Under the pieces are notes generated by a model. The model ran no database searches and was not told where the DNA came from. It saw nothing but the letters and a program-made list of their open reading frames with translations. The position numbers were made by a program, and so were the translations under genes. Positions 17,473-26,817 of a stretch of 64,000 nucleotides of DNA are shown here, one piece after another (position 1 is the first letter of the stretch; every line of letters begins with the position of its first letter). This DNA is from Proteocatella sphenisci DSM 23131. GTDB taxonomy: Bacteria; Bacillota; Clostridia; Peptostreptococcales; Filifactoraceae. The DNA lies in assembly GCF_000423525.1 (NCBI RefSeq), contig NZ_AUID01000009.1:31414-95413 (forward strand). Direction: 5' to 3'.

Positions 17473-18216
17473 TTATTCATCCTGAGCTTCAAAATTTCTT
17501 AAGTATATTTCTGCTGACCTGCTCATTTCTTTGGAAAAATCGGACATGTATTTTCTTTTGCAGAATTTTGATACATAGTCTTCAAAATCAAAATCACTTT
17601 CTTGAGATCTTTGTGTAAACATCTCTACATGTTCTTCTTTAGAAAGTCTTTTGTATGAATTCTCATGTACTATAAATCTCTTTTCAAATCTGACAGGCTT
17701 TTTTCGTTCCTTCTGCTGATAAATCGGATACCCAAATACCACCATAGACGCAGGCATGACATACTCATCCAGATTGAGCAGTTTTATGTGCTTCTCCGCG
17801 TTTTCAAGTATATCTCCTATGTAACAGGACCCAATCCCCAAAGACTCCGCAGCAACCACCGCATTTTGGGCCGCCACTACTGCATCCTGACAGGCCAGCA
17901 GTAAATCTCCTTTACCAGGTTTTCTCGGAGACATGCCCGCAAATTCATAGGAATCCAGCCATCTTCTGCAGTCAGCAAGAAAAATAAGCACCATAGGGGC
18001 CTTTGCTATAAAAGGCTGATTATCACAGCTGATTGCAAGTTCATCTTTTAATTTCTGATCAGTAATATCCAGTATTGAATAAAGCATCTGATTTCCTGCT
18101 GTAGGAGCCTGAAGTGCAGCTTCAATTATCAAAGATTTAATTTCTTCAGGTATTTCTCTTTCCTCATATGCCCTTACCGATTTTCTCTCAAAAAGCGCTT
18201 TAAGTATAGAATTCAT
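17473..18216 (-). CDS. NfsA/FRP-like nitroreductase family protein
   Basis: FMN-dependent oxidoreductase of the nitroreductase fold. The N-terminus LFERKSVRAYEEREIPEE, the EAALQAPTAGNQMLYSI segment, AQNAVVAAESLGIGSCYIGD and MVVFGYP (then KKPVRF) are hallmarks of the NfsA/FRP branch, which uses NAD(P)H to reduce flavins, quinones or nitro compounds. The 247 residues are full length. AAGGAGGAG precedes the start. The physiological substrate is unknown. Confidence 0.87.
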   Translation of the reverse strand: MNSILKALFERKSVRAYEEREIPEEIKSLIIEAALQAPTAGNQMLYSILDITDQKLKDELAISCDNQPFIAKAPMVLIFLADCRRWLDSYEFAGMSPRKPGKGDLLLACQDAVVAAQNAVVAAESLGIGSCYIGDILENAEKHIKLLNLDEYVMPASMVVFGYPIYQQKERKKPVRFEKRFIVHENSYKRLSKEEHVEMFTQRSQESDFDFEDYVSKFCKRKYMSDFSKEMSRSAEIYLRNFEAQDE

Positions 18217-18316
18217 ATATTTCTCCTCCTTAGTAAACTGAAAAAATTCCGAAAAGAAAAAAGTATACCATTATTTAAAACAGTATACCCTTAAATACAA
18301 ATTTATTCACTGAATT

Positions 18317-19198
18317 TTATTCGTTATCTTCCATCCATTTATTCAGTATCTTCATGTACTTTTCGTTTTCCTCTACAAAGGGCATATGTCTGCTGTACTG
18401 GAAAAGTTCCCAAACAGATCCCTCTATTGAATCATTTAAAACTTTTGCAATAAAAGGCGTACAAAGATCAGAAATTCCACTTGTTATAAGCGTTGGAACT
18501 TTTATATCCTTTATCTTTTCTCTGTATTCCCATCCCTTGAGCGTTCCTGTAGGTGTAAACTCATTTGGTCCCCAGGCGGTTATATAAGCTTCCGTTCCTT
18601 TTACTTTTGGGCGAGTCAGGCACGCTGGATCATCTGGTCCAAATACTGGAGCGCAGTGACGCAGCATAAACTCATCATTTGCCGCAATATAGGCAGGATC
18701 ACCATAATTTCCAGTTGCTTCAGCCTTCGCTATAGCATCTTGCATATCTTGAGGAAGAAGTTTAACCATCCTTCTTTGCTCGCTTTCCCAAAGGTCTGCT
18801 GATGCAGGCGAACTTGAAAGTATAACACTTAATATTCCTTCTGGTTTGTAGTCACACAGGTATTCTATTGCCTGCATTCCTCCCCATGACTGGCCAAGAA
18901 GATGAATTTCATCAAGTCCCAGATGGTCACGAAGAGCAATCAGCTCATCTATCCATGTCTTTGAATTCCAAAGATCTGGGCGTGATGGAGTCGCAGAAAG
19001 TCCACATCCAAGCTGATCATACATGATAATCTGACGTCCTTCATCCGCAAGCGCATCAAGTACCTCAAAGTAGTTGTGAGCAGATCCTGGTCCTCCGTGT
19101 AAAAGCACAAGCGGCTTTTTGTTTCCCTTCTGCTCTCCCACTATTCGATAATAAGTCTTATATTCCAGATAGGGCATATATCCTTCAACGATTTTCAT
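18317..19198 (-). CDS. pip: Proline iminopeptidase-like alpha/beta hydrolase
   Basis: Serine peptidase predicted to release N-terminal proline. The nucleophile lies in LLGQSWGGMQAIEY (near residue 107). The oxyanion region is HGGPGSAHNYFE, and the catalytic Asp and His are expected at SGISDLCTP and YSRHMPFVEE. The arrangement and 293-residue length fit the S33 family. There is no signal peptide, so it should be cytoplasmic. AGGAGG precedes the start. It is flanked by gaps of about 100 nt on each side, with no clear operon partner. Confidence 0.87.
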   Translation of the reverse strand: MKIVEGYMPYLEYKTYYRIVGEQKGNKKPLVLLHGGPGSAHNYFEVLDALADEGRQIIMYDQLGCGLSATPSRPDLWNSKTWIDELIALRDHLGLDEIHLLGQSWGGMQAIEYLCDYKPEGILSVILSSSPASADLWESEQRRMVKLLPQDMQDAIAKAEATGNYGDPAYIAANDEFMLRHCAPVFGPDDPACLTRPKVKGTEAYITAWGPNEFTPTGTLKGWEYREKIKDIKVPTLITSGISDLCTPFIAKVLNDSIEGSVWELFQYSRHMPFVEENEKYMKILNKWMEDNE

Positions 19199-19280
19199 TA
19201 TAATTCCTCCTGTTAATTTTTTAATGTTTTAATGTTTAAATTATAACATTGTAGGAGAAAGATTTCAACCCAGGGTTTTT

Positions 19281-19751
19281 TTAATAAATTTTTCTCTCCT
19301 GCTCGGCATACTCTCTAAACAGCAGCAGGCAATCTTGTCTGCCTTCTTCTTTAAATTTAAGTACAGTTTCGTCTGACATGTCTTTTTTTATAAAATGATA
19401 AATAAAGTCATCTCTGAATCCGATTTCATCTGCGTCCTCGGGCCTGCAACCATAAACCACCTCTTTAATATTGGCCCATATAATAGCCGAAAGACACATG
19501 GGGCATGGATACCCCGTTGCATAAATAATGCAGCCACTCAGATCATGCGTACCCTTTATCTTAGCTGCTTCTCTTATAGCATTTATCTCGGCGTGCGCGG
19601 TTGGGTCATGGTCTCCTAAAACCGTGTTAGATGCTAGTGATAATAAATTGCCTTCTCTGTCTATTACAGCTGCCCCAAAAGGTCCGCCAAGATTTTTGTT
19701 CATCGTTTCTCTTGCAAGTTCAATTGCTTTGTTAATAATGTCTTTTTTCAT
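19281..19751 (-). CDS. guaD: Cytidine-deaminase-fold nucleobase deaminase, probably guanine deaminase
   Basis: Zinc-dependent deaminase with HAEINAIREA (zinc His and catalytic Glu) and PCPMCLSAIIWA (two zinc Cys). The opening GGPFGAAVIDREGN, the DDFIYHFIKKDMS stretch and the C-terminal tail after it match GuaD of Bacillus subtilis in layout and in its 156-residue length, rather than tRNA deaminase TadA. It would convert guanine to xanthine. The ribosome-binding site is weak. It follows the HD-GYP gene by 23 nt, but a functional link is not evident. Confidence 0.8.
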   Translation of the reverse strand: MKKDIINKAIELARETMNKNLGGPFGAAVIDREGNLLSLASNTVLGDHDPTAHAEINAIREAAKIKGTHDLSGCIIYATGYPCPMCLSAIIWANIKEVVYGCRPEDADEIGFRDDFIYHFIKKDMSDETVLKFKEEGRQDCLLLFREYAEQERKIY

Positions 19752-19774
19752 AATGTTAATTCACTTTCTTGTTT

Positions 19775-21445
19775 TTATCTTCCTTTTTTGATTTTTTGCT
19801 TGTATTCTACCTGTTTCCTGAATAGAAATCTCAGTATGTCATCTCTGGTCGTTGAGGACATATCTACATAATTTAGTACATAGACCATGTTTCCAACAGA
19901 ATTATACATCTTTGCTATACGGCACTTTACTTTTTTTACTCCCGACTTTTCTGCGGTTTCTTTATCTAATATGACATCAAAGCTACCCCCGAGATTTTCT
20001 GTGATTTTTTCACTGTCTTGTGGATCAACCTTGAATACAAGTGTATCTCCACCCAGTTTCATCATATCTACGTCCATTTCAAATCCATCTTTTTTCAGTT
20101 TTATTATACTCTCTAAAACAAGTGAGAAAAATTTATCTGTAGGAGTGTATGATATCTGCGAAAGTTCTATGCTCTCTGGTGACAGATTTTCTATACTGCA
20201 CTTGAATTCGTAGAAGTCCTTATTTTCAGAAAAACTTATGGTAGGCAGGAAAATTCTAGAAACTATCCAACTCGGATTATATTCAGCTCCTGAGGCCAAT
20301 ATGAATATAGCCTTTTCATTTTTAAGTACTATATTTCCTTGAAGCGTGCATATATTTTTAAAATCTCCAAAGTAGAATCTTAAAGAAGCATTGATTATGA
20401 ATTTAGATTTTTTCATGACCATAGTCCGTGTATTTTCATAATTGTCTTCTATTGCATTTATTGCAGCTCTTGCTATGTCTGGATCAAACTGCTGACCACT
20501 AAGCATTTTAAGCTCCCCTATTATCTCATGTGGCTCTTTTGCGTCTATACCCGGTCTCTTGCTCATCATAAAATCTATACTTTCAGCGGTAGCTACTATT
20601 CTGCTCAGATATGGTATTTCTTCTCCACAGAGTCCATCTGGATATCCTTTGCCATCATATCTTTCATGATGATACTTTACAATATTAGGTACGTCATTAA
20701 AAAAGGTCATTCCATAAAGGGATGATTTTAGAAGGTTGTACCCATTTATACAATGCTTGTTTACTATTTCTTTTTCCTTGTCAGTAAGTTTTTCTGGTCT
20801 GTTTATTATCGAGTCTGGAATAAATAGCTTTCCTACATCGTGCAAAAGTGCTGCTATATATAATATTTTGGTATCTCTCTCATTTATTTCAAGTTCATTT
20901 GCTATCTTTATACTCCAGTTTGCTACATTTGACATATGATGTGGCATCAGGGGGTCTTTTGCCGACAGCATCTCGCAATAAGCATCAATAAGATAATACA
21001 GCTTCTCATAATTTGTTATAACAGCTTGTATATTGTATAGAAAATATTCTGCCGTTATAAGATTTATCTCAGAAATTATATTGTCAGTAACTATTTTGTT
21101 TTCAAATTGAAGATTCATTGTGGCAATATAAATCTTGGGCTCAATTAAAGGATTTACCGCTGATACGTATATGTTTGTCTTTTCTCCGATTTGAGATACA
21201 TGTATTTCTGTAAAGCCACTGGTCTTTACTGGATCATTTTCTGACACAAAATTCTTAAATGATTCAATATCTTCTTTTAACGCAAGCGCCTCTACTGTAT
21301 TATAGATATATTCTATAGACGTAAAATCAGGATTAAATATAAGGAACTGAGTATTTTCGCTTTTCCCAAGTACACTGTGCCTTGATATAAACTCATCAAA
21401 AAAACTGGAAACATCTACAAACCCGTCTAACATGAATGCTTTCAT
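19775..21445 (-). CDS. HD-GYP domain protein, probable cyclic-di-GMP phosphodiesterase, with extra N- and C-terminal domains
   Basis: Central HD-GYP domain: ALLHDVGKLFIPDSIINRPE (near residue 200) and YHHERYDGKGYPDG (near 268) carry the metal ligands and signature, followed by VATAESIDFM. This fold hydrolyses cyclic-di-GMP or related cyclic dinucleotides. The N-terminal 150 residues are unrecognised and may be a sensor. The C-terminal 200 residues end in CRIAKMYNSVGNMVYVLNY, with a DILRFLFRKQ tail that resembles the end of PilZ domains. The arginine-rich cyclic-di-GMP binding motif is not obvious. No membrane segments are seen. It lies just downstream of the transhydrogenase operon terminator. 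Confidence 0.82.
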   Translation of the reverse strand: MKAFMLDGFVDVSSFFDEFISRHSVLGKSENTQFLIFNPDFTSIEYIYNTVEALALKEDIESFKNFVSENDPVKTSGFTEIHVSQIGEKTNIYVSAVNPLIEPKIYIATMNLQFENKIVTDNIISEINLITAEYFLYNIQAVITNYEKLYYLIDAYCEMLSAKDPLMPHHMSNVANWSIKIANELEINERDTKILYIAALLHDVGKLFIPDSIINRPEKLTDKEKEIVNKHCINGYNLLKSSLYGMTFFNDVPNIVKYHHERYDGKGYPDGLCGEEIPYLSRIVATAESIDFMMSKRPGIDAKEPHEIIGELKMLSGQQFDPDIARAAINAIEDNYENTRTMVMKKSKFIINASLRFYFGDFKNICTLQGNIVLKNEKAIFILASGAEYNPSWIVSRIFLPTISFSENKDFYEFKCSIENLSPESIELSQISYTPTDKFFSLVLESIIKLKKDGFEMDVDMMKLGGDTLVFKVDPQDSEKITENLGGSFDVILDKETAEKSGVKKVKCRIAKMYNSVGNMVYVLNYVDMSSTTRDDILRFLFRKQVEYKQKIKKGR

Positions 21446-21467
21446 ATGTATGTCCTCTCTTTTTTAT

Positions 21468-21506
21468 ACAAAAGCACAGGTCTGTATAATAAGACCCGTG
21501 CTTTTA
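21468..21506 (-). terminator. Terminator of the NuoE/F/G-type operon
   Basis: AAAGCACGGGTCT pairs with AGACCTGTGCTTT on the minus strand, followed by TTTG and an AT-rich stretch. Confidence 0.82.
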
Positions 21507-21535
21507 CATATTTTTGTCTTACATTCCCAAGTTTT

Positions 21536-24500
21536 TTACAGAAGCTGGTTATTTTTCATAAATTCTTTGAATGTCTTTCTTTCGAAACTTGTATTTGTAG
21601 CTGTTTCAACAAGCTTTGAGACCTTGGCAGGTTTTAGAACAGCCTCTGATACTGGATAACTCCAGAACTTATCTGCTTCAAGTTTTGCAAGTCCTTTGTA
21701 TGCTGGATTAAAGTTTCCAATAGCTTCTTGAATATCCTCTATTTTGTCAAATCCAAAGTCTGGCTCAAGAACCCTTGCTATATCCATAGCTATCTTCCAG
21801 TTGGATCCTGCTATGCCATTATTAAGGGCTTTTCTTGATCTTTGGATTCTTCTTTCTGCATTTGTATATGATCCTTCAGATTCTGCAAAGCTCGCTCCAG
21901 GAAGTACAATATCAGCTATCTTTGCCATGTCTGACATATTGATATCTTGAACTACTACAAGCTCGAGTTTTGAAAGATCTACATCACAGATGTTCTCTCC
22001 AAATGATATTATCCCTTTTACAGTTCCATTTTCTATTTTTTCAAGAAGCTCTGCCTTATCTGTACAGATTCCAAGATCAACTAGTCCCTGGCTGTTGGCA
22101 TTTTTCTTCATCTGGATTATTCCAGCTCTTGGTCTGTTTACATGACCTGCCATAACTGCAGTATTTACAAGAGAAAGTGCACCGTCATAGCTAAGTTCTC
22201 CCTGATTGTATACTGTCATAGCTGTTTTTGCTCCTGTGTACATATCCGCGATTTTTTGTGCTTCTTCGCTTATCTCAATTCCTGCAAGTGATGCTTTGTG
22301 TTCATCTGTTGCGATTTTTGAGTTTTTAGCTACTGCTTTTTCTATCTGAAGAAGGAAATCTGTAGAGTCTGTATGAACAGAGATTGTCGCTATTTCATCA
22401 AGAAGCGTATGTTTGTCATTGATTACAACAAGTTTTGCACCATCAAGAGCAGCCTGTCTTATCTTGATTCCAATTATAGTGTTGTTTATCATGATGTCTG
22501 ATCCTGCAACTATTATCATCTCTGTTGACAGAAGTTCTTCGTAGCTTGATGTTGAAGCGTCTGTTCCAAGTACATCTGCAAGTGCCGATTTTTCAGCATT
22601 CATACTGTATACCTTTGAAGCTCCGAAAAGTTTTTCTCCAAGAGTCTTTACTGCAAATATATCTTCGTTTGTGTACTTGTCTGAAACAAGGATTGCAAGG
22701 CTCTGTGGTCCATTAAGACTTACAAGGTTCTGCGCCTTTTTAGCTGCTTCTACAAGTGCACTTTCAAGAGTCGCTTCTTCAAGTTCTTTGTCTCTTCTGA
22801 GAAGGGCTGATTTTATTCTGTCATAGCTGTGAGCCACGTCATATCCAAATCTTCCTTTTGCACAAAGTCTTCCGTCGTCAACCTTGCTTGAATTGTCAGA
22901 CTCTATTCTCATTATCATTTCGTTTCTTGTGTTTACTTTTATGTTACAGCCTACGCTGCAGTTTGAGCATACTGTATTTGTTATTTCAGCAATAACTGGA
23001 ACTGGCTTTTTAATCTTCATTCTTTCCTGAAGTGCTCCCGTTGGACAAACGCTTACACATTGTCCACATGAAATACATCCTGTTTCATTCAAGGGCATCT
23101 CCACAGCTGGTTTAACTATTGTGTCAAATCCTCTGTGTACAAGTCCAAGCGCGCTTACGCCCATAACTTCTTCACATGTTCTTACACAAAGTCCGCAAAG
23201 TATACACTTGTCAGGGTTTCTGTCTATGAATGGATGTGAGTTGTCCTCTTTACGTTTGTGCATTTCTCCTTCAAACTTTTCAGGTTTGATGTCATATTCA
23301 TTTGAATATTTTAGGAGTTTGCACTCATAAAGATCCATACATCCGCACTCAAGACATCTTGCCCCTTCTTCCATAGCCTGCTCATCAGTGTAATTAGTAA
23401 CTACTTCTTCAAAGTTGTTTCTTCTTACATCTGGATTCACATGATCTCTGTGGGGTCTGTAAGTTATTTCTCTGTCCTCAAAATCATCGGCGCTCATGCC
23501 TTCGATTTCTGAGTAGAAAGGTTTTTTGTATGCAACCATGTCGCCGTCCATGTATGTCATTATAACCTGGGCTGCTCTTTTTGCATCTCCTATTGCTGCT
23601 ATCGCTATATCTGCACCTTTGTTAGTTGCGTCTCCTATTGCAAATACTCCCTCAACATTTGTTCTAAATGTTTTTTCGTCTGCTGCAACAGTTCCTCTTC
23701 TTGTAAGTTCTATCTCTTCAAATCCCTTTGGATTAACTATCTGTCCAATAGCGCTTATTACGCAGTCAACTACAAGCGTCTGCGTCACTCCTTCTTTTGG
23801 AATCGGCGATCTTCTTCCACTTGCATCTGGCTCTCCAAGCTCCATTACCTGAAGTGTCATCTCAAGCTGGCCGTTTTCCAGCTTTTTGATTTCAATCGGG
23901 TTTACAAGCTCTTTAAATATAACGCCTTCTTCTTCTGCTTCTACAATCTCTATTTCTTCTGCAGGCATCTGATCTTTAGTTCTTCTGTATACGTTGTATA
24001 CTTCTTTTGCTCCAAGTCTCACTGAAGTTCTGCAGGCGTCCATAGCCGTGTTTCCACCACCTACTATTGCCACTTTTTCTCCGGCTTTAAAAGGCTTGTT
24101 GGTAACATAGTTTTCAAGGTATTCTATACCACCAATTACGCCTTCTGCTTCTTCGCCCTTGCAGCCAAGTTTTGTACTGCTCCATGCTCCAATTGCTAAA
24201 AGAGTTGCATCAGCTGTGTCGTTGATATGCTCAAAACTTATGTCTCTTCCTACTTTTGTATTAGGAACAAGCTTTGCGCCCATCTTCTCTATTACATCTA
24301 TCTCTTTTTGAAGAATTGATTTTGGAAGTCTGTACTGGGGTATTCCATATCTCAGCATTCCACCTAATTTGGGCATCTGATCGTATATTGTTACGTCATG
24401 GCCTTCCATAAGCAGGAAGTACGCTGCTGAAACTCCACCAGGTCCTCCACCTATTATATTTACTTTTTTCCCTGTTTTCGCCTTAAGCTCTGGAATATAC

Positions 24501-25048
24501 ATCTCTTCATTTGCATGATCATGGTCTGCTGCAAAGTATTTTAAATTTGCTATTGCTATCGGCTCATCTATAAGCCCTCTTCTACAGGCAGTCTCACATG
24601 GATGAGGACACACTCTTCCTATACTTGCAGGAAGTGGCAGTTTATCTTTGATTACTTTATTAGCTTCATCAAACTGTCCATTTGCTATTAGTCCTACATA
24701 TGCCTGGCAATCTGTATTTCCAGGACAGGCAATAACGCATGGTCCCTGACAGTCTCCTGTGTGATCTGACATAAGAAGCTCAAGCGCTACTTTTCTGGCT
24801 TCTATTGTTCTTTTTGTATTAGTTTTTATTATCATGTTATTTGAAGCATCTGTTGCACATGATCTCATAAGCTTTGGCATTCCTACAGCTTCAACTACGC
24901 AAAGTCCGCATGATCCATAAGCTTTGATTCTCTCATCATGGCAAAGTGTTGGTATTTCTATATTGTTTTCTCTTGCGATATCGAGAATTGTCTGTCCACT
25001 GTAGCCAGTAACTTCTATTCCATCTATATTAAGTCTGATTTTTGACAT
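21536..25048 (-). CDS. NuoG-like + GltD-like fusion subunit of an electron-bifurcating-type complex
   Basis: Large 1170-residue iron-sulfur flavoprotein. In order: N-terminal [2Fe-2S] domain (CHDERIKAYGSCGLC); HTGDCQGPCVIAC cluster site; GltD/NfnB-like NADPH-FAD domain with IIGGGPGG near residue 200 and VAIVGGGNTA near 332; two [4Fe-4S] sites (CILCGLCVRTC near 618, CISCGQCVSVC near 661). A molybdopterin-oxidoreductase-type part follows, with CSNCSVGC and RLCAKGRFGYD near 695-735. That last part lacks a recognisable catalytic Cys or Sec, and there is no hydrogenase H-cluster motif. The whole matches HydABC/Stn/Bfu-type enzymes without a hydrogenase or formate site. Expected role is NADH/NADPH/ferredoxin electron exchange, with an NfnB-like module. 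Confidence 0.85.
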   Translation of the reverse strand: MSKIRLNIDGIEVTGYSGQTILDIARENNIEIPTLCHDERIKAYGSCGLCVVEAVGMPKLMRSCATDASNNMIIKTNTKRTIEARKVALELLMSDHTGDCQGPCVIACPGNTDCQAYVGLIANGQFDEANKVIKDKLPLPASIGRVCPHPCETACRRGLIDEPIAIANLKYFAADHDHANEEMYIPELKAKTGKKVNIIGGGPGGVSAAYFLLMEGHDVTIYDQMPKLGGMLRYGIPQYRLPKSILQKEIDVIEKMGAKLVPNTKVGRDISFEHINDTADATLLAIGAWSSTKLGCKGEEAEGVIGGIEYLENYVTNKPFKAGEKVAIVGGGNTAMDACRTSVRLGAKEVYNVYRRTKDQMPAEEIEIVEAEEEGVIFKELVNPIEIKKLENGQLEMTLQVMELGEPDASGRRSPIPKEGVTQTLVVDCVISAIGQIVNPKGFEEIELTRRGTVAADEKTFRTNVEGVFAIGDATNKGADIAIAAIGDAKRAAQVIMTYMDGDMVAYKKPFYSEIEGMSADDFEDREITYRPHRDHVNPDVRRNNFEEVVTNYTDEQAMEEGARCLECGCMDLYECKLLKYSNEYDIKPEKFEGEMHKRKEDNSHPFIDRNPDKCILCGLCVRTCEEVMGVSALGLVHRGFDTIVKPAVEMPLNETGCISCGQCVSVCPTGALQERMKIKKPVPVIAEITNTVCSNCSVGCNIKVNTRNEMIMRIESDNSSKVDDGRLCAKGRFGYDVAHSYDRIKSALLRRDKELEEATLESALVEAAKKAQNLVSLNGPQSLAILVSDKYTNEDIFAVKTLGEKLFGASKVYSMNAEKSALADVLGTDASTSSYEELLSTEMIIVAGSDIMINNTIIGIKIRQAALDGAKLVVINDKHTLLDEIATISVHTDSTDFLLQIEKAVAKNSKIATDEHKASLAGIEISEEAQKIADMYTGAKTAMTVYNQGELSYDGALSLVNTAVMAGHVNRPRAGIIQMKKNANSQGLVDLGICTDKAELLEKIENGTVKGIISFGENICDVDLSKLELVVVQDINMSDMAKIADIVLPGASFAESEGSYTNAERRIQRSRKALNNGIAGSNWKIAMDIARVLEPDFGFDKIEDIQEAIGNFNPAYKGLAKLEADKFWSYPVSEAVLKPAKVSKLVETATNTSFERKTFKEFMKNNQLL

Positions 25049-25062
25049 TTTCGGCCTCCTCC

Positions 25063-26817
25063 CTATGCTTTTATTACTGCATCAAATTTGCAGCTTTCGA
25101 TACATTTTCCACATTTTATACAAAGATCGTGATCTATTACATGAAGCTTCTTAACTGAGCCTTCGATTGCATCTACTGGACAGTTACGTTTACACAGTCC
25201 ACAGCCTATACACTTATCTTCAAGTATGTTGAAAGTAATAAGTGATTTACACTGAGCTGCTGTACATTTTTTGTTGTAGATATGATCCTCGTATTCGTTT
25301 CTAAAGTATCTGATTGTACTAAGAACAGGGTTTGGAGCTGTCTGACCAAGTCCACAAAGTGAACCGTCTTTTATTTTTTCTCCAAGATCTTCAAGAAGCT
25401 CTATATCTCCGTCTTTTCCTTCGCCTTCACATATTCTGTTAAGAATTTCGAGCATTCTCTTTGTACCAATTCTACAGTGTATACATTTTCCACATGATTC
25501 TTTTCTTGTAAAATCAAGGAAGAATCTTGCCATGTCAACCATACAGGTAGTTTCGTCCATAACAACCATACCACCCGAACCAACTATCGCACCAGTTTGT
25601 GCTATGCTTTCGTAGTCAACTGTTGTATCTATTATACTCATAGGGATACATCCGCCTGATGGGCCTCCAAGCTGGACTGCCTTAAACTGCTTTCCGTCTC
25701 TTATTCCACCACCGATATCATAGATTATTTCTGATATTGGCATTCCCATAGGAACTTCTACAAGTCCACCTTTTTCAATTTTTCCAGTAAGTGCGAATAC
25801 CTTTGTTCCCGGGCTCTTTTCAGTTCCCATGGCAGCAAATTTTTCTCCGCCGTTTCTCATTATCCAAGGCACGTTTGCAAGTGTCTCAACGTTGTTGATG
25901 TTAGTCGGCTTGTCCCAGTATCCTTTTTGTGCAGGAAATGGTGGTTTAAGTCTAGGCATTCCTCTTTCACCTTCAAGTGAAGCTATAAGTGCTGTCTCTT
26001 CCCCACATACAAAAGCTCCTGCTCCTGCTTTTATTCTCATGTTGAATTTTGCGCCTTCTATCCCAAATATGTTGTCTCCCAGGATTCCTCTTTCCATTGC
26101 CTGTTTTATTGCATTTGTAAGTCTTATTATAGCAAGTGGGTACTCTGCTCTTACATATACGATACCCTCTTCTGCTCCGATTGCATATGCCCCAATCATC
26201 ATTCCTTCTATAAGACCATGAGGGTCTCCTTCTATTACGGCTCTGTCCATGAATGCTCCTGGGTCACCCTCGTCAGCATTACATACAAAGTACTTTGGAG
26301 TTGCATTTGAAGCAAGCGCCGCATTCCACTTGAACCACGTCGGGAATCCTGCTCCACCTCTTCCTCTAAGACCCGATTTTTTTATTTCATCTATTACATC
26401 TTTTCTGCTCAGCTCAGTGAAACATCTTCTTGCAGCTTCGTATCCACCAGCCTCCATGTATTCATCAATGCTCTCAGGGTCAATAATTCCGCAGTTTTTA
26501 AGTGCTATCTTAACCTGTTTCCCCTGCGCAATAACGTCTTCTTTTAGTATTACAGCATCAGCTACTGGGACAGAATTCTTTATGTGACTTTCAACTATTT
26601 TTTGCGCAATGGCTTCATCTACCTTTACATATGTAGTCTTGTTGCCTTCATTGTCTATTACGTCCACTATTGGCTCCAGATAGCAAGTTCCTATACATCC
26701 GGTTATTTCAACACTGGCATCGAGTCCCTGTCCCTTTATCTGAGCGTTGAGGTAATCAGATATCTTTCCCGCTCCTGCTGCAAGTCCGCAGCTTCCTTGT
26801 CCAACAAGAATTCTCAT
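25063..26817 (-). CDS. NuoF-like NADH-binding flavoprotein subunit (HydB/StnB type)
   Basis: 584-residue diaphorase subunit. An N-terminal thioredoxin-like [2Fe-2S] region (ILVGQGSCGLAAG, TGCIGTCYLEP) precedes the NuoF core with the FMN/NADH segments GLRGRGGAGFPTWFKW, CNADEGDPGAFMDR and QLGGPSGGCIP. The SCGKCIHCRIGTKRMLE cluster site comes next. The C-terminus adds two [4Fe-4S] motifs (CIGCGLCKRNCP and CIKCGKCIESC, near 540-575), as in bifurcating HydB-type subunits but not in complex I NuoF. It overlaps the upstream subunit gene by one base (TAATG) and is 14 nt from the downstream large subunit. It probably holds the NADH site and the bifurcating flavin. Confidence 0.92.
   Translation of the reverse strand: MRILVGQGSCGLAAGAGKISDYLNAQIKGQGLDASVEITGCIGTCYLEPIVDVIDNEGNKTTYVKVDEAIAQKIVESHIKNSVPVADAVILKEDVIAQGKQVKIALKNCGIIDPESIDEYMEAGGYEAARRCFTELSRKDVIDEIKKSGLRGRGGAGFPTWFKWNAALASNATPKYFVCNADEGDPGAFMDRAVIEGDPHGLIEGMMIGAYAIGAEEGIVYVRAEYPLAIIRLTNAIKQAMERGILGDNIFGIEGAKFNMRIKAGAGAFVCGEETALIASLEGERGMPRLKPPFPAQKGYWDKPTNINNVETLANVPWIMRNGGEKFAAMGTEKSPGTKVFALTGKIEKGGLVEVPMGMPISEIIYDIGGGIRDGKQFKAVQLGGPSGGCIPMSIIDTTVDYESIAQTGAIVGSGGMVVMDETTCMVDMARFFLDFTRKESCGKCIHCRIGTKRMLEILNRICEGEGKDGDIELLEDLGEKIKDGSLCGLGQTAPNPVLSTIRYFRNEYEDHIYNKKCTAAQCKSLITFNILEDKCIGCGLCKRNCPVDAIEGSVKKLHVIDHDLCIKCGKCIESCKFDAVIKA

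Noticed and set aside
21536..25048. Formate dehydrogenase or [FeFe]-hydrogenase assignment for the large subunit
   Set aside because: No Cys/Sec molybdenum ligand and no H-cluster motifs are present; cluster sites and the GltD domain fit a transhydrogenase-like protein better.
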